Shown one piece after another: positions 1 through 8,090 of a DNA stretch of 57,665 nucleotides. Location: the NCBI GenBank assembly GCA_017546805.1, contig JAFYRT010000019.1, forward strand, positions 1 to 57,665, in the 5' to 3' direction. Within the stretch, counting starts at the first letter, position 1, and each line of letters opens with the position of its first letter. A program made the position numbers and the translations under genes. This stretch comes from Muribaculaceae bacterium. GTDB taxonomy: Bacteria; Bacteroidota; Bacteroidia; Bacteroidales; G3-4614. The notes below the pieces were generated by a model that saw only the letters and a program-made list of their open reading frames with translations, made no database searches and was not told the origin of the DNA.

Positions 1-25
1 AACTAACAACTAACAACTAACAACT
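1..25. repeat. tandem heptamer repeat (AACTAAC)n
   Basis: Three full AACTAAC units and a partial fourth abut the stop codon (24-26) of the minus-strand CotH gene. Read on the other strand this is the GTTAGTT unit that also borders the structured repeats around pheA (54694-54790 and 55674-55785). It may be the edge of another such element lying left of the window. Confidence 0.7.
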
Positions 26-2654
26 ATTTAACCACTTTTAGGCTCTCCTCGCCTACTTTCACAAGCAATACTCCGGTTGCAGTGGTTTTTATTGTAGTTA
101 CTGAGTCTTCGCTGATTGCGTTAGTTATTACTGTTCCGTTTGCAGAGTAAAGAGTCACTGTCTCTCCTGCTGTTGTTCCGTAGATTTTTATCTCGTTTTC
201 CAAAACAACTGCTTTAAGTGTTTGTTCTGCCACCTCTGTCGAAATAATTCCTGTCACCCCGCTGAAGTTTGCTACAATCTCGGTATTTGATGAGATAGTT
301 GCTGTGTATGGATTCTCAATTGAAACCTCTACTCCGTTTATAGTCCAGTTTTCGAATTGATATCCCTCTTCTGCTGTTGCAGTTACTGTTACTTGGTCGT
401 TTGCAAAGGCATAAATTGAGTTACTTGATGCACTACCCATTGTTGCATCAGCCGATGATGCAGTTACTGTAAACATTTGTGGCAACGAGAATTGGTTATC
501 CAAATATGATATGCGGTTGCCTACATATTGTCTTAGGAATGTAACCTCTGCCTCATATGAACCACGTGCTGCAAGCTCGTTATATACAATCTTGTTCAAA
601 ATATCCCATTTTTGGAAGTTGTTTTGTTGAGACATTTGCAAGTAGTTTTCTGTTGAGTTGATGTAGTTTATCATAAACTCTTTAACTCCTGCTTTACGAA
701 CCTCTGCCCAACGTGCTTTTACGTTTGCTTGAAAATCTGCATCTTGCCACCAACGTGCAATCCAAGTTTTGGGGTCGTGTGCATATGTGCGCATTAATTT
801 GTTTGTTGCATCACCTAAACGGCTGTCGTTATTGAATGCTATATCGAAATCCCATAGCGGACCAAATTTAAATACATCGTTGCGCTCTTTATACATATAT
901 GTACTCCACCAAGCATCAGAGTTTCCGAACAACTCACATGCGATGTACCAATCCACCATTGATGCCTCGTCGATGTATTTTCTCCAGCCTGTCTCTGCAT
1001 TTGTGTAGCTTGTGCTGAATAGAGCATTTTCCATTTGTTGAGTATAGTTAGAGATATAGTAACTTTGGTCTGAGTTTATCTCGTCATCTTTGGGGTATTT
1101 GATTGTAACCTTCATTCCCTTGGTTGTTTGGAACCATGAGATTTCGCTATCAGCAAATCCGTCAACCTCTATCAAGTATCCGCCTGTTATTTCAGGGTCA
1201 TTGATTGTTGTGGTTTCGTCTTGCTCGGTTACGGGTACACGTTTTGATTTCACCTCTACTTGGTCGGTTAGCATATAGTTACCCAAGTTCTCGCCATTCA
1301 ATACAACGTCAACGAATGTTACCGATGGAGTAAATCCGAACTCAAACATATTTCGTGCTGTCTCAAATGCAAGGGCGTTACGCATAAGTGTTTTATCGGC
1401 ATAGTTTGCCAACAACACCCAGTTTTTCTCTTTTGCTTCGTTGCCCAAGAATTTGATTTTTTTGTCGAATTTCAAGCGGTATGGTTTTTTTGCCATTCCC
1501 CATGTTGAGTTTCCGCGTCCTTTTATCTCAGCCAATACATCTGTGATATTGTCATCAGCATTTTCTGCTCCACGAACCGAAACGTATGCAGTAACATAAT
1601 CTTCTTTGCTTACAACAGGAACGCCACCCTCTGTATTGATGTAGATTGTGGGAACATTTGTTATTTGAGGATATTTATCTGTGAAGTTTGCAACCACATT
1701 CATATCTTTTGTAACTGCTGCTGTGTATGGGTTATCGAACGATACAATTTTTCCGTCAACAGTCCAATTTACAAATTTGTTGTCGCCTGTTGCTGATGCA
1801 GTAAACACTACCTCTGTATCCTCTACCAACTCTCCTGTTTGTGATGCTGTTGCGCTACCCATATCTGCATCGTTTACAGATACACTTACATTGAATGATC
1901 CCAACTCACGGAAGTTTGCAACATATGCTTTGTCTCCCTCTGTTATGTCGGTATATGAGGCATTTGTTGACACCTCTTCTCCTGCAACTGTCCAATTTAT
2001 GAATTTATATCCTTCAAAAGGAACTGCAGTAATAGCTACAGGATCAGTTTGGTCTGTAACCTCGGTTACACCCTCGCTTCCAATGTAAGCTGTTCCCATA
2101 TCTGCGTTGTTTACAGATACTGAAATTTTTCTTTCTGCAACTTTTGACGACTTATAAACCTCAAACTCATATAGCACAAGCCATGAACCTCCTGGCTCCA
2201 CAATCAACATTCTTACATATTTTGCGGCATAACCTTTTGCATTTATGGTAACAATATACAACCCTGTATAAGTATCATACTTTGCAACGTTATTTGGCAC
2301 TACCTCAGACCCTTCAACATCTGCCCAAGTTAAATTATCAGTTGATACTTGCACCTTAAGTTTGGCAGGGCTGTAATAATAGTGATTGTTTCCGAAGAAG
2401 AATTTCACATTATCCAATTGAACCTCTTCCGGTAATGTTACTGTTACTGTAGTTCCTACTTCTTGGCTATTCAACGACTCAAATCTTGTAGAATATACTC
2501 CATCGATAAGTTTATCAGCAGTATTATTTGAGTAAGGTTGAACACTTACCTCTGCCGAAACAGGAGATACTTTTTCTACGTCTTGTGCCAATAGTGTTTG
2601 GCAAGTGAACAATGCCATTACTGACATTAAAACAACTTGTAATAGTTTTTTCAT
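24..2654 (-). CDS. secreted CotH kinase family protein with sorting domain (paralogue 1)
   Basis: The 876-residue protein starts with a signal peptide (about 1-23, ending LLAQ). A discoidin/F5-8 type C-like domain (about 28-170) follows, then two divergent InlB-type repeats (about 176-326, each with an xxNWTV core and ending VANF). The CotH kinase-like domain spans about 330-715 and carries KGRGNSTWG, NYADKTLMRNALA and FGPLWDFDIAF, the last holding the metal/ATP-binding aspartates of the family. A further InlB-like repeat (about 725-797) precedes a C-terminal Por/type IX-like sorting domain (about 803-876, ending LLVKVGEESLKVVK). Known CotH proteins are secretory-pathway protein kinases, first described for spore coat protein; a surface or extracellular kinase or adhesin role here is inference. 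The gene lies downstream of, and is closely related to, the next minus-strand gene. Confidence 0.88.
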   Translation of the reverse strand: MKKLLQVVLMSVMALFTCQTLLAQDVEKVSPVSAEVSVQPYSNNTADKLIDGVYSTRFESLNSQEVGTTVTVTLPEEVQLDNVKFFFGNNHYYYSPAKLKVQVSTDNLTWADVEGSEVVPNNVAKYDTYTGLYIVTINAKGYAAKYVRMLIVEPGGSWLVLYEFEVYKSSKVAERKISVSVNNADMGTAYIGSEGVTEVTDQTDPVAITAVPFEGYKFINWTVAGEEVSTNASYTDITEGDKAYVANFRELGSFNVSVSVNDADMGSATASQTGELVEDTEVVFTASATGDNKFVNWTVDGKIVSFDNPYTAAVTKDMNVVANFTDKYPQITNVPTIYINTEGGVPVVSKEDYVTAYVSVRGAENADDNITDVLAEIKGRGNSTWGMAKKPYRLKFDKKIKFLGNEAKEKNWVLLANYADKTLMRNALAFETARNMFEFGFTPSVTFVDVVLNGENLGNYMLTDQVEVKSKRVPVTEQDETTTINDPEITGGYLIEVDGFADSEISWFQTTKGMKVTIKYPKDDEINSDQSYYISNYTQQMENALFSTSYTNAETGWRKYIDEASMVDWYIACELFGNSDAWWSTYMYKERNDVFKFGPLWDFDIAFNNDSRLGDATNKLMRTYAHDPKTWIARWWQDADFQANVKARWAEVRKAGVKEFMINYINSTENYLQMSQQNNFQKWDILNKIVYNELAARGSYEAEVTFLRQYVGNRISYLDNQFSLPQMFTVTASSADATMGSASSNSIYAFANDQVTVTATAEEGYQFENWTINGVEVSIENPYTATISSNTEIVANFSGVTGIISTEVAEQTLKAVVLENEIKIYGTTAGETVTLYSANGTVITNAISEDSVTTIKTTATGVLLVKVGEESLKVVK

Positions 2655-2698
2655 AATAGTTATTTTGTTTGATTTTTTTGAACATAATTATCAGTGTA

Positions 2699-2730
2699 CA
2701 AATTTATACGAAATTATTTAAAATAGCAAC
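2699..2730 (-). promoter_or_regulatory. promoter of CotH paralogue 1
   Basis: On the minus strand GTTG (2727-2730) lies exactly 20 nt upstream of TAAATTTG (2699-2706). This matches the Bacteroidota sigma-ABfr pattern TTTG-N19/21-TAnnTTTG with one weak position in the -33 box. The -7 box is about 45 nt upstream of the start codon. Confidence 0.6.
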
Positions 2731-2740
2731 CTTATTATTG

Positions 2741-2783
2741 AATTAGGAATGAGGAATGAGGAATGAGGAATGAGAAATTAGGG
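2741..2783. repeat. AATTAGGAATGAG low-complexity intergenic repeat, left part
   Basis: Iterated aattaggaat/gaggaatgag units of the repeat family that recurs at 2943-3022, 7930-8087, 14812-14881, 38163-38256, 45586-45634 and 51870-52003. The block is interrupted by the 159-bp insertion at 2784-2942 and resumes after it. Together with that insertion and the promoter it fills the 384-bp space 2655-3038. Confidence 0.7.
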
Positions 2784-2942
2784 GACACTATCCATAATTT
2801 TGTGTAAATAGAGATTACAGGGTTCAGTATGAACCTTGTAATTTTTTTATTAATAACTTTGTAAAATTTGAAAACAGAATTCAGATATAAAGGTGGTATC
2901 TGAATCCTGTTTTCTCATTTACACAATCTATTGAACACTGCC
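2784..2942. mobile_element. 159-bp MITE-like insertion with IS256-like ends
   Basis: The ends are imperfect inverted repeats of about 30 bp that share TTGTGTAAAT (from 2799) and ATTTACACAA (to 2926), a motif typical of IS256-family termini. An 8-bp direct repeat AATTAGGG flanks the element (2776-2783 and 2943-2950), as expected for a target-site duplication. The interior has no ORF but holds two strong hairpins: ATTACAGGGTTCA with its complement, followed by a T run (2814-2849), and arms starting GAAAACAG with their complement (2870-2914). The flanking repeat is low-complexity, so the duplication could be coincidental. Confidence 0.6.
2814..2849 (+). terminator. intrinsic terminator-like hairpin inside the MITE
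   Basis: Two 13-nt arms (ATTACAGGGTTCA / TGAACCTTGTAAT, one G-T pair) with a 3-nt loop are followed by seven T residues. No plus-strand gene ends just upstream, so this is probably a structural feature of the insertion that can terminate read-through. Confidence 0.5.
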
Positions 2943-3022
2943 AATTAGGGATTAATTTCTAATTAGCACGAAGTGCCGTACTAATTCCTAATTGCGACAA
3001 AGTCGCGAACTAATTTCTAATT
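2943..3022. repeat. AATTAGG-linked small-hairpin repeat
   Basis: Alternating AT-rich linker (taattcctaatt) and tiny hairpins: GCAC-GAA-GTGC (about 2966-2976) and GCGAC-AAA-GTCGC (2993-3005). It continues the block split by the insertion at 2784-2942. Confidence 0.7.
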
Positions 3023-3038
3023 TAAGTATATCCGACAG

Positions 3039-6000
3039 TTACTTCACCACTTTAAATACCTGTTCTCCAATTTTTATTATCAGAACTCCTTTGACAGAAG
3101 TGCTTATGGTTGTTATCTCTCCTTCACTAACACCATTTGATATGACCATTCCGTTGGCTGAATATACAGCTATTGGTTCGCCTTGCGTTGTTCCGTAAAG
3201 TTTTATCTCATCACCTAACACAGCAACTTTTATTTGTTCTGCGTTATTTGCTGAATCTATACCCGACACAACCTCAAATACCGCAACAAAATTGGTATGC
3301 TCGGTAATGGTCGGCTGGTAGATGGACTCTGTTGATACAACCTCTCCGTTTACTGTCCAATTTACAAATTCATAACCCTCTTTTGGTGTAGCCATAAGGG
3401 TTACAGATGAGCCTTTTTCAACCGAATTTGAAGATACATCTACAATACCCTTAACTGTATTCTCCGAAGTGGCTGTTACATATAAATCGTACAAATCATC
3501 TATATATCCCTCTGTAAAGACAAATGGTATTGAAATGTATTTATTTGAACCCTCTGATATAATCTGCACATCGTACAAACATGCCACCAAATCTTTATTT
3601 GCGCCTCCACTCAACAGTTTATTATCATCGTCAGGAGCGGACTCAAAATCCCAATAACCAATAAGAGTTTCATCTGTTACAGTATCGATATGTTCCATAG
3701 CTGCCTTAACCTCGTCTTCAGAAAGGACTTTTTTGTACAAACGAACCTCATCAATTGTTCCGTCTATTGGCGCACGCCCATATGCAAGACCTCCAACCAT
3801 TATAACATTAGATGATTTCCAGCTATACAATGATTGTGGAGCTGTGGATGAACCTATTTTCTTTCCGTTAACAAACAATTCAAATGTTCTATTGCTGGTA
3901 TATCCACACGCCATTGCCACATGATACCATTTTTGAGGTTCAAACTTAACATAAGTTGGGGTTGCAACAGAGGCTCCGTATGATGCCATAAGTCGATAAT
4001 CGAAAAGCCAATTGCCCTCTTCAGCAACATCTCCTTGATCATTTGTATCCCCTTCGTTTGCAATCACACTCCACAAATAGCCCCAATCACTTGCTGGGTA
4101 ACCATCTTGTGGAGAGCGAATGTTTATAAATTGAGTACCCAGGTAATCATGATTGAATTCATTGAAATATATCCAAAATGCAAGAGTAAAGGGTGTTTGA
4201 TTGTTAAATCCAAGCTGATCGGCAGGAATACCAAACGCTTTTCCTTCCAACACTGCTCCTTGAACTGTAGCTCCGAATTCAACAAAGTTAGCCACGAATT
4301 CAGAATTTGCAGTAACAGGTACAGTACAACTGCTCTTGGTTGAAACTGTTTTTCCGTTAAGTGTCCAATTCAAGAATCTATATCCCGGTTTGGCTGTTGC
4401 TGTAAGGGTTACGCTACCACCCTCTTCTACCTCAGATGCCGAAATCTCAGCCATACCCTTTTCTTCATCTGACGGTATTGCCGATACAGAGAAGATTAGT
4501 TGCGACAAACCAAATTCATCATCAAGGAAGCCGACACGACTTGTTACATAATTTTTCAAGAATTCAACCTCTGCCGCATACGAACCTCGTGTTGCAAGTT
4601 CGCGATACACTTTTGTATTTAGGATGTTCCATACCTGGAAGTTATTTTGTTGCGAAGTTTGCAGATAATCGGCTGTATTATCAATGTAGTTTGTCATAAA
4701 TGCCGCTACTCCTGCTTTACGCAACTCCTCCCAACGTGCTTTTACTTTTGCCTGGAAGCCTGCATCTTGCCACCAACGTGCAATCCAAGTTTTGGGATCG
4801 TGTGCATATGTGCGCATTAGTTTGTTTGTTGCATCACCCAAACGATCATCGTTATTGAATGCTATATCGAAATCCCATAGCGGACCAAATTTGAATACAT
4901 CGTCACGCTCTTTGTACATATATGTACCCCACCAAGCGTCAGAGTTTCCGAACAACTCACATGCGATGTACCAATCCACCATTGATGCCTCGTCGATGTA
5001 TTTTCTCCAGCCTGTCTCTGCATCTGTATAGTTTGCACCGAACAGTGCATTCTCCATTTGTTGTGTGTAGTTTTTGATATAGTAACTTTGGTCAGAGTTT
5101 ATTTCATCGTCTTTGGGATACTTGATTGTTACCTTCATTCCTTTGGTTGTTTGGAACCATGAGATTTCGCTATCGGCAAATCCGTCAACCTCAATCAAAT
5201 ATCCTCCTGTTATTTCGGGGTCAGATGAGGTTGTGGTTTCGTCTTGCTCGGTTACCGGTACGCGTTTTGGTTTCACCTCAACTTGGTCGGTTAACATATA
5301 GCTTCCTATATTCTCGCCATTAAGCACTACATCAACGAATGTTACCGATGGAGTGAAACCAAAGTCAAATATATTGCGTGCGGTCTCAAATGCAAGAGCA
5401 TTACGCATAAGAGTTTTATCGGCGTAGTTTGCCAACAACACCCAGTTTTTCTCTTTTGCCTCGTTACCCAAGAATTTGATTTTCTCATCGAATTTCAAAC
5501 GGTATGGCTTTTTAGCCATTCCCCATGTTGAATTTCCACGTCCTTTTATCTCGGTTAACACCTCGGTGATGTTGTCCTCGTCGTTTTTTGCTCCACGAAC
5601 GGTTACATAAGCCGTTACATAATCCTCTTTGCTTGTTACTTCTACTCCACTCTCTGTATTGATATATATTGTTGGTACATTTGTAAGCTTTGAATAAGCA
5701 TCGGTAAAGTTTGCCACTATATCAACATCCTCTGTTATGGCCACCTCATATGGATTGGCTGTTGAGACAACCTCTCCGTTTATTGTCCAATTCACAAATT
5801 TGCATCCTCCGCCAGGATTTGCAGTGAACAAAATCTCTTCTCCCTCATACACATTACCGGTTTTTGAGCCAATTGCATATCCCTGTTTGATATTTGCCGA
5901 TGATACTTTCACATCGAATATTTCAGAAATATCGAAGTTTGCCACATATGATTTATTACCTTCTGTTACATCGTAAAAGTGAGGATTGGTTGACACCACC

Positions 6001-7814
6001 TCTCCGTTTAGTGTCCAATTCAAAAACTTATATGATGGATTAGCCGGAGTTGCCACCAACACAAGAGGTTCTATGTTGTTCGAAACAGTTGTCATACCTT
6101 GGGTGTAAATATAGGCTGTTCCCATTGTTGAACTGTTTACCGATACAGAAATTGCTCTTGGTGCAATATCTACAGGATAAGCATATACCTCAAACTCTTT
6201 CATCAGCAAAGACTGATATGTTCCAGAGGTAATATACATTCTCAAATATTTTGCCACTACGGGCGAGGAGATATATTTCGATATCAAATATCCTGAAGCT
6301 TTCTGATGATATTTTGCTTCACTTCCACTAAAACCTGTTCCCTCAATATCAAACCAATGCTTGTTATCTACCGAAGCTTGTATTTTTGCCGTTGACGGAC
6401 GCTGATATGTATCAAAAAAGAGATTGACTCTTCCGATTACAGATTCTTGTGCTAAAGCTACCGTAACTGTTGAACCGACAGATACATAATTCTGTGTCTG
6501 GAAATAGGTGTTATATTTACCATCTATTATATTACTTACCGCAGAAGTTCCACCCTGCGCTAAAGATAACTCTGCCGCTATTGTTTGTATTTTTTTTAAA
6601 GCTACTTGGAAGTTTGCGACATACTCAATTTCTGAATTTACAATAAAAGTATACTCAGGGCTAATACTAACAACGTTTCCGTCCACTGTCCAATTTACAA
6701 ACTCATACCCCTCATTCGGGTATGCTATAAGTGTTATCTCCTCGCCTTCGTACAATTGTCGGTTTATCTCTATGACACTACCCATTGTGGGATTGCTTGA
6801 GATTATACTAATATCATATTTAGGCAGCTCTTCAAAATTTGCAACATAGTGATGAGTTCCGGGAATTGTACACAAATAGTCAAGCTCGGTACTTACCACC
6901 ACACCATTCAAGGTCCAATTCAAAAACCTACAATTGCTATATGATTGCGCCCTAATAAGAACAGGCTCTGTTTGATTTGTTACTTCGTTGATTTCTATAT
7001 AACCTATAAAGGCATTACCCAATGTTGGATCATTCTCCGATACACTGATATTGTACGGTAATAATTCTGAGAAATTGGCAACATATGCTCTGTCTTCTCC
7101 AAACAAATCAATATATGTGGCCTCGGTACTTACCACCTCGCCATTCACTGTCCAACTTTCAAACATATAGCCTTCGGCAGGAATAGCCACAAGATTAACA
7201 GCCCCCGATTTATTCTCAACCTTTGTTACCCCTTCCTCTCCGATATATGCCGTACCCATCTGCGAATTGTTTACCGATACGGATACAGTTCTTGGTGTAA
7301 TATCCGCCTGTTGTCCATACACCTCAAATTCATAAAGATATAAATAAGAGTTTCCTTTCTCTACAATTGCCATTCTTACATATTTAGCAGCATATGCACT
7401 TACGTTTATTGCAACACAATAAGAGTTTTTGTCAGATTCATACTCCACTGCATTGGCAACCGTAACTTCAGAACCTGCCACATCGGTCCATACCACATTG
7501 TCCGGTGATACCTGTAATTTTATTTTTTTTGGACAATAATAGGTCGTATTTCCAAAATATAACTTTACTGTTTGCAATTGGCACATATCATCCAAGGTTA
7601 ATGTAGCTGTTGTTCCTTCCGACTGATAATCATACGACTCAAAACGGGTTGAATAAGATCCATCTATAATCTTATCTGCAGTATTTGTTGACCATGCTTT
7701 AACACTTACCTCGACTGCTCGAATATCCAATTTTGCTGCCAACATTTGTTGGGTGGCAAACAATGCCATCACAGACATTAAAACAAATAGTAATACTCTT
7801 TTCATAATCAGCAT
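3039..7814 (-). CDS. large secreted CotH kinase family protein with LamG domain (paralogue 2)
   Basis: The protein has 1591 residues from the first ATG; the second ATG at 7805 (MKRVLLFVLMSVMALF) gives a better signal peptide start. Visible modules are, in order: a discoidin-like domain (about 30-175), three InlB-like repeats (about 180-400), a second discoidin-like domain (about 405-545), two more repeats (about 555-705), the CotH kinase-like domain (about 705-1090, with KGRGNSTWG and FGPLWDFDIAF), one repeat, a LamG/concanavalin-like domain (about 1165-1400, with WYHVAMACG and IDEVRLYKKVLS), a seventh repeat and a C-terminal Por-like sorting domain ending KVVK. The CotH portion is nearly identical to that of the 24-2654 gene, so the two arose by tandem duplication with module gain or loss. 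The substrate is unknown; secretion and surface attachment are inferred from the signal and sorting domains. Confidence 0.88.
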   Translation of the reverse strand: MLIMKRVLLFVLMSVMALFATQQMLAAKLDIRAVEVSVKAWSTNTADKIIDGSYSTRFESYDYQSEGTTATLTLDDMCQLQTVKLYFGNTTYYCPKKIKLQVSPDNVVWTDVAGSEVTVANAVEYESDKNSYCVAINVSAYAAKYVRMAIVEKGNSYLYLYEFEVYGQQADITPRTVSVSVNNSQMGTAYIGEEGVTKVENKSGAVNLVAIPAEGYMFESWTVNGEVVSTEATYIDLFGEDRAYVANFSELLPYNISVSENDPTLGNAFIGYIEINEVTNQTEPVLIRAQSYSNCRFLNWTLNGVVVSTELDYLCTIPGTHHYVANFEELPKYDISIISSNPTMGSVIEINRQLYEGEEITLIAYPNEGYEFVNWTVDGNVVSISPEYTFIVNSEIEYVANFQVALKKIQTIAAELSLAQGGTSAVSNIIDGKYNTYFQTQNYVSVGSTVTVALAQESVIGRVNLFFDTYQRPSTAKIQASVDNKHWFDIEGTGFSGSEAKYHQKASGYLISKYISSPVVAKYLRMYITSGTYQSLLMKEFEVYAYPVDIAPRAISVSVNSSTMGTAYIYTQGMTTVSNNIEPLVLVATPANPSYKFLNWTLNGEVVSTNPHFYDVTEGNKSYVANFDISEIFDVKVSSANIKQGYAIGSKTGNVYEGEEILFTANPGGGCKFVNWTINGEVVSTANPYEVAITEDVDIVANFTDAYSKLTNVPTIYINTESGVEVTSKEDYVTAYVTVRGAKNDEDNITEVLTEIKGRGNSTWGMAKKPYRLKFDEKIKFLGNEAKEKNWVLLANYADKTLMRNALAFETARNIFDFGFTPSVTFVDVVLNGENIGSYMLTDQVEVKPKRVPVTEQDETTTSSDPEITGGYLIEVDGFADSEISWFQTTKGMKVTIKYPKDDEINSDQSYYIKNYTQQMENALFGANYTDAETGWRKYIDEASMVDWYIACELFGNSDAWWGTYMYKERDDVFKFGPLWDFDIAFNNDDRLGDATNKLMRTYAHDPKTWIARWWQDAGFQAKVKARWEELRKAGVAAFMTNYIDNTADYLQTSQQNNFQVWNILNTKVYRELATRGSYAAEVEFLKNYVTSRVGFLDDEFGLSQLIFSVSAIPSDEEKGMAEISASEVEEGGSVTLTATAKPGYRFLNWTLNGKTVSTKSSCTVPVTANSEFVANFVEFGATVQGAVLEGKAFGIPADQLGFNNQTPFTLAFWIYFNEFNHDYLGTQFINIRSPQDGYPASDWGYLWSVIANEGDTNDQGDVAEEGNWLFDYRLMASYGASVATPTYVKFEPQKWYHVAMACGYTSNRTFELFVNGKKIGSSTAPQSLYSWKSSNVIMVGGLAYGRAPIDGTIDEVRLYKKVLSEDEVKAAMEHIDTVTDETLIGYWDFESAPDDDNKLLSGGANKDLVACLYDVQIISEGSNKYISIPFVFTEGYIDDLYDLYVTATSENTVKGIVDVSSNSVEKGSSVTLMATPKEGYEFVNWTVNGEVVSTESIYQPTITEHTNFVAVFEVVSGIDSANNAEQIKVAVLGDEIKLYGTTQGEPIAVYSANGMVISNGVSEGEITTISTSVKGVLIIKIGEQVFKVVK

Positions 7815-7834
7815 ATTTAGGGGTTATCTCGCTA

Positions 7835-7866
7835 TAAAAGTATGAAAAAAGTTTTAAAAGAGCAAT
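7835..7866 (-). promoter_or_regulatory. promoter of CotH paralogue 2
   Basis: On the minus strand ATTG (7863-7866) is 20 nt upstream of TACTTTTA (7835-7842), a near match to TTTG-N19/21-TAnnTTTG. It lies about 20 nt upstream of the ATG at 7814 and about 30 nt upstream of that at 7805. Confidence 0.5.
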
Positions 7867-7887
7867 AAACACATACAAAAATATATA

Positions 7888-7896
7888 GGGGGGGGG
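7888..7896. repeat. homopolymeric G9 tract
   Basis: Nine consecutive G residues sit 22 bp upstream of the -33 box of CotH paralogue 2, in otherwise AT-rich DNA. Tracts of this length are prone to slipped-strand length change. Confidence 0.75.
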
Positions 7897-7929
7897 TAAA
7901 TATTTGATTATCAAGAGATTTTTTTTGCA

Positions 7930-8087
7930 AATTAGGAATTAGGAATGAGAAATTAGGGATTAATTTCTAATTGGTACGAAGTGACGTACTAATTCCTAAT
8001 TGCGACAAAGTCGCGAACTAATTGTTGCGAAGCAACGTACTAATTCCTAATTGTGGCTTTAGCCACGAACTCACTCCTAATTTAAAT
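7930..8087. repeat. AATTAGG-linked small-hairpin repeat block
   Basis: The block holds four or five linker-plus-hairpin units: a degenerate GTAC unit (about 7973-7990), GCGAC-AAA-GTCGC (8003-8015), GTTGC-GAA-GCAAC (8023-8035) and GTGGC-TTTA-GCCAC (8053-8066). They are separated by copies of taattcctaatt. It fills the space between the CotH and portal genes. Confidence 0.75.
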
Positions 8088-8090
8088 TAA

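Noticed and set aside
3039-7814. Short plus-strand frames opposite the CotH genes
   Set aside because: All are shadows of the minus-strand genes; several occur as matching pairs simply because the two CotH domains are near-identical.
7930-8087. Attachment site (att) of the phage block
   Set aside because: The repeats here recur at many unrelated loci in the window, and no integrase or paired single direct repeat was found at 21.9 kb other than the fold-back element.
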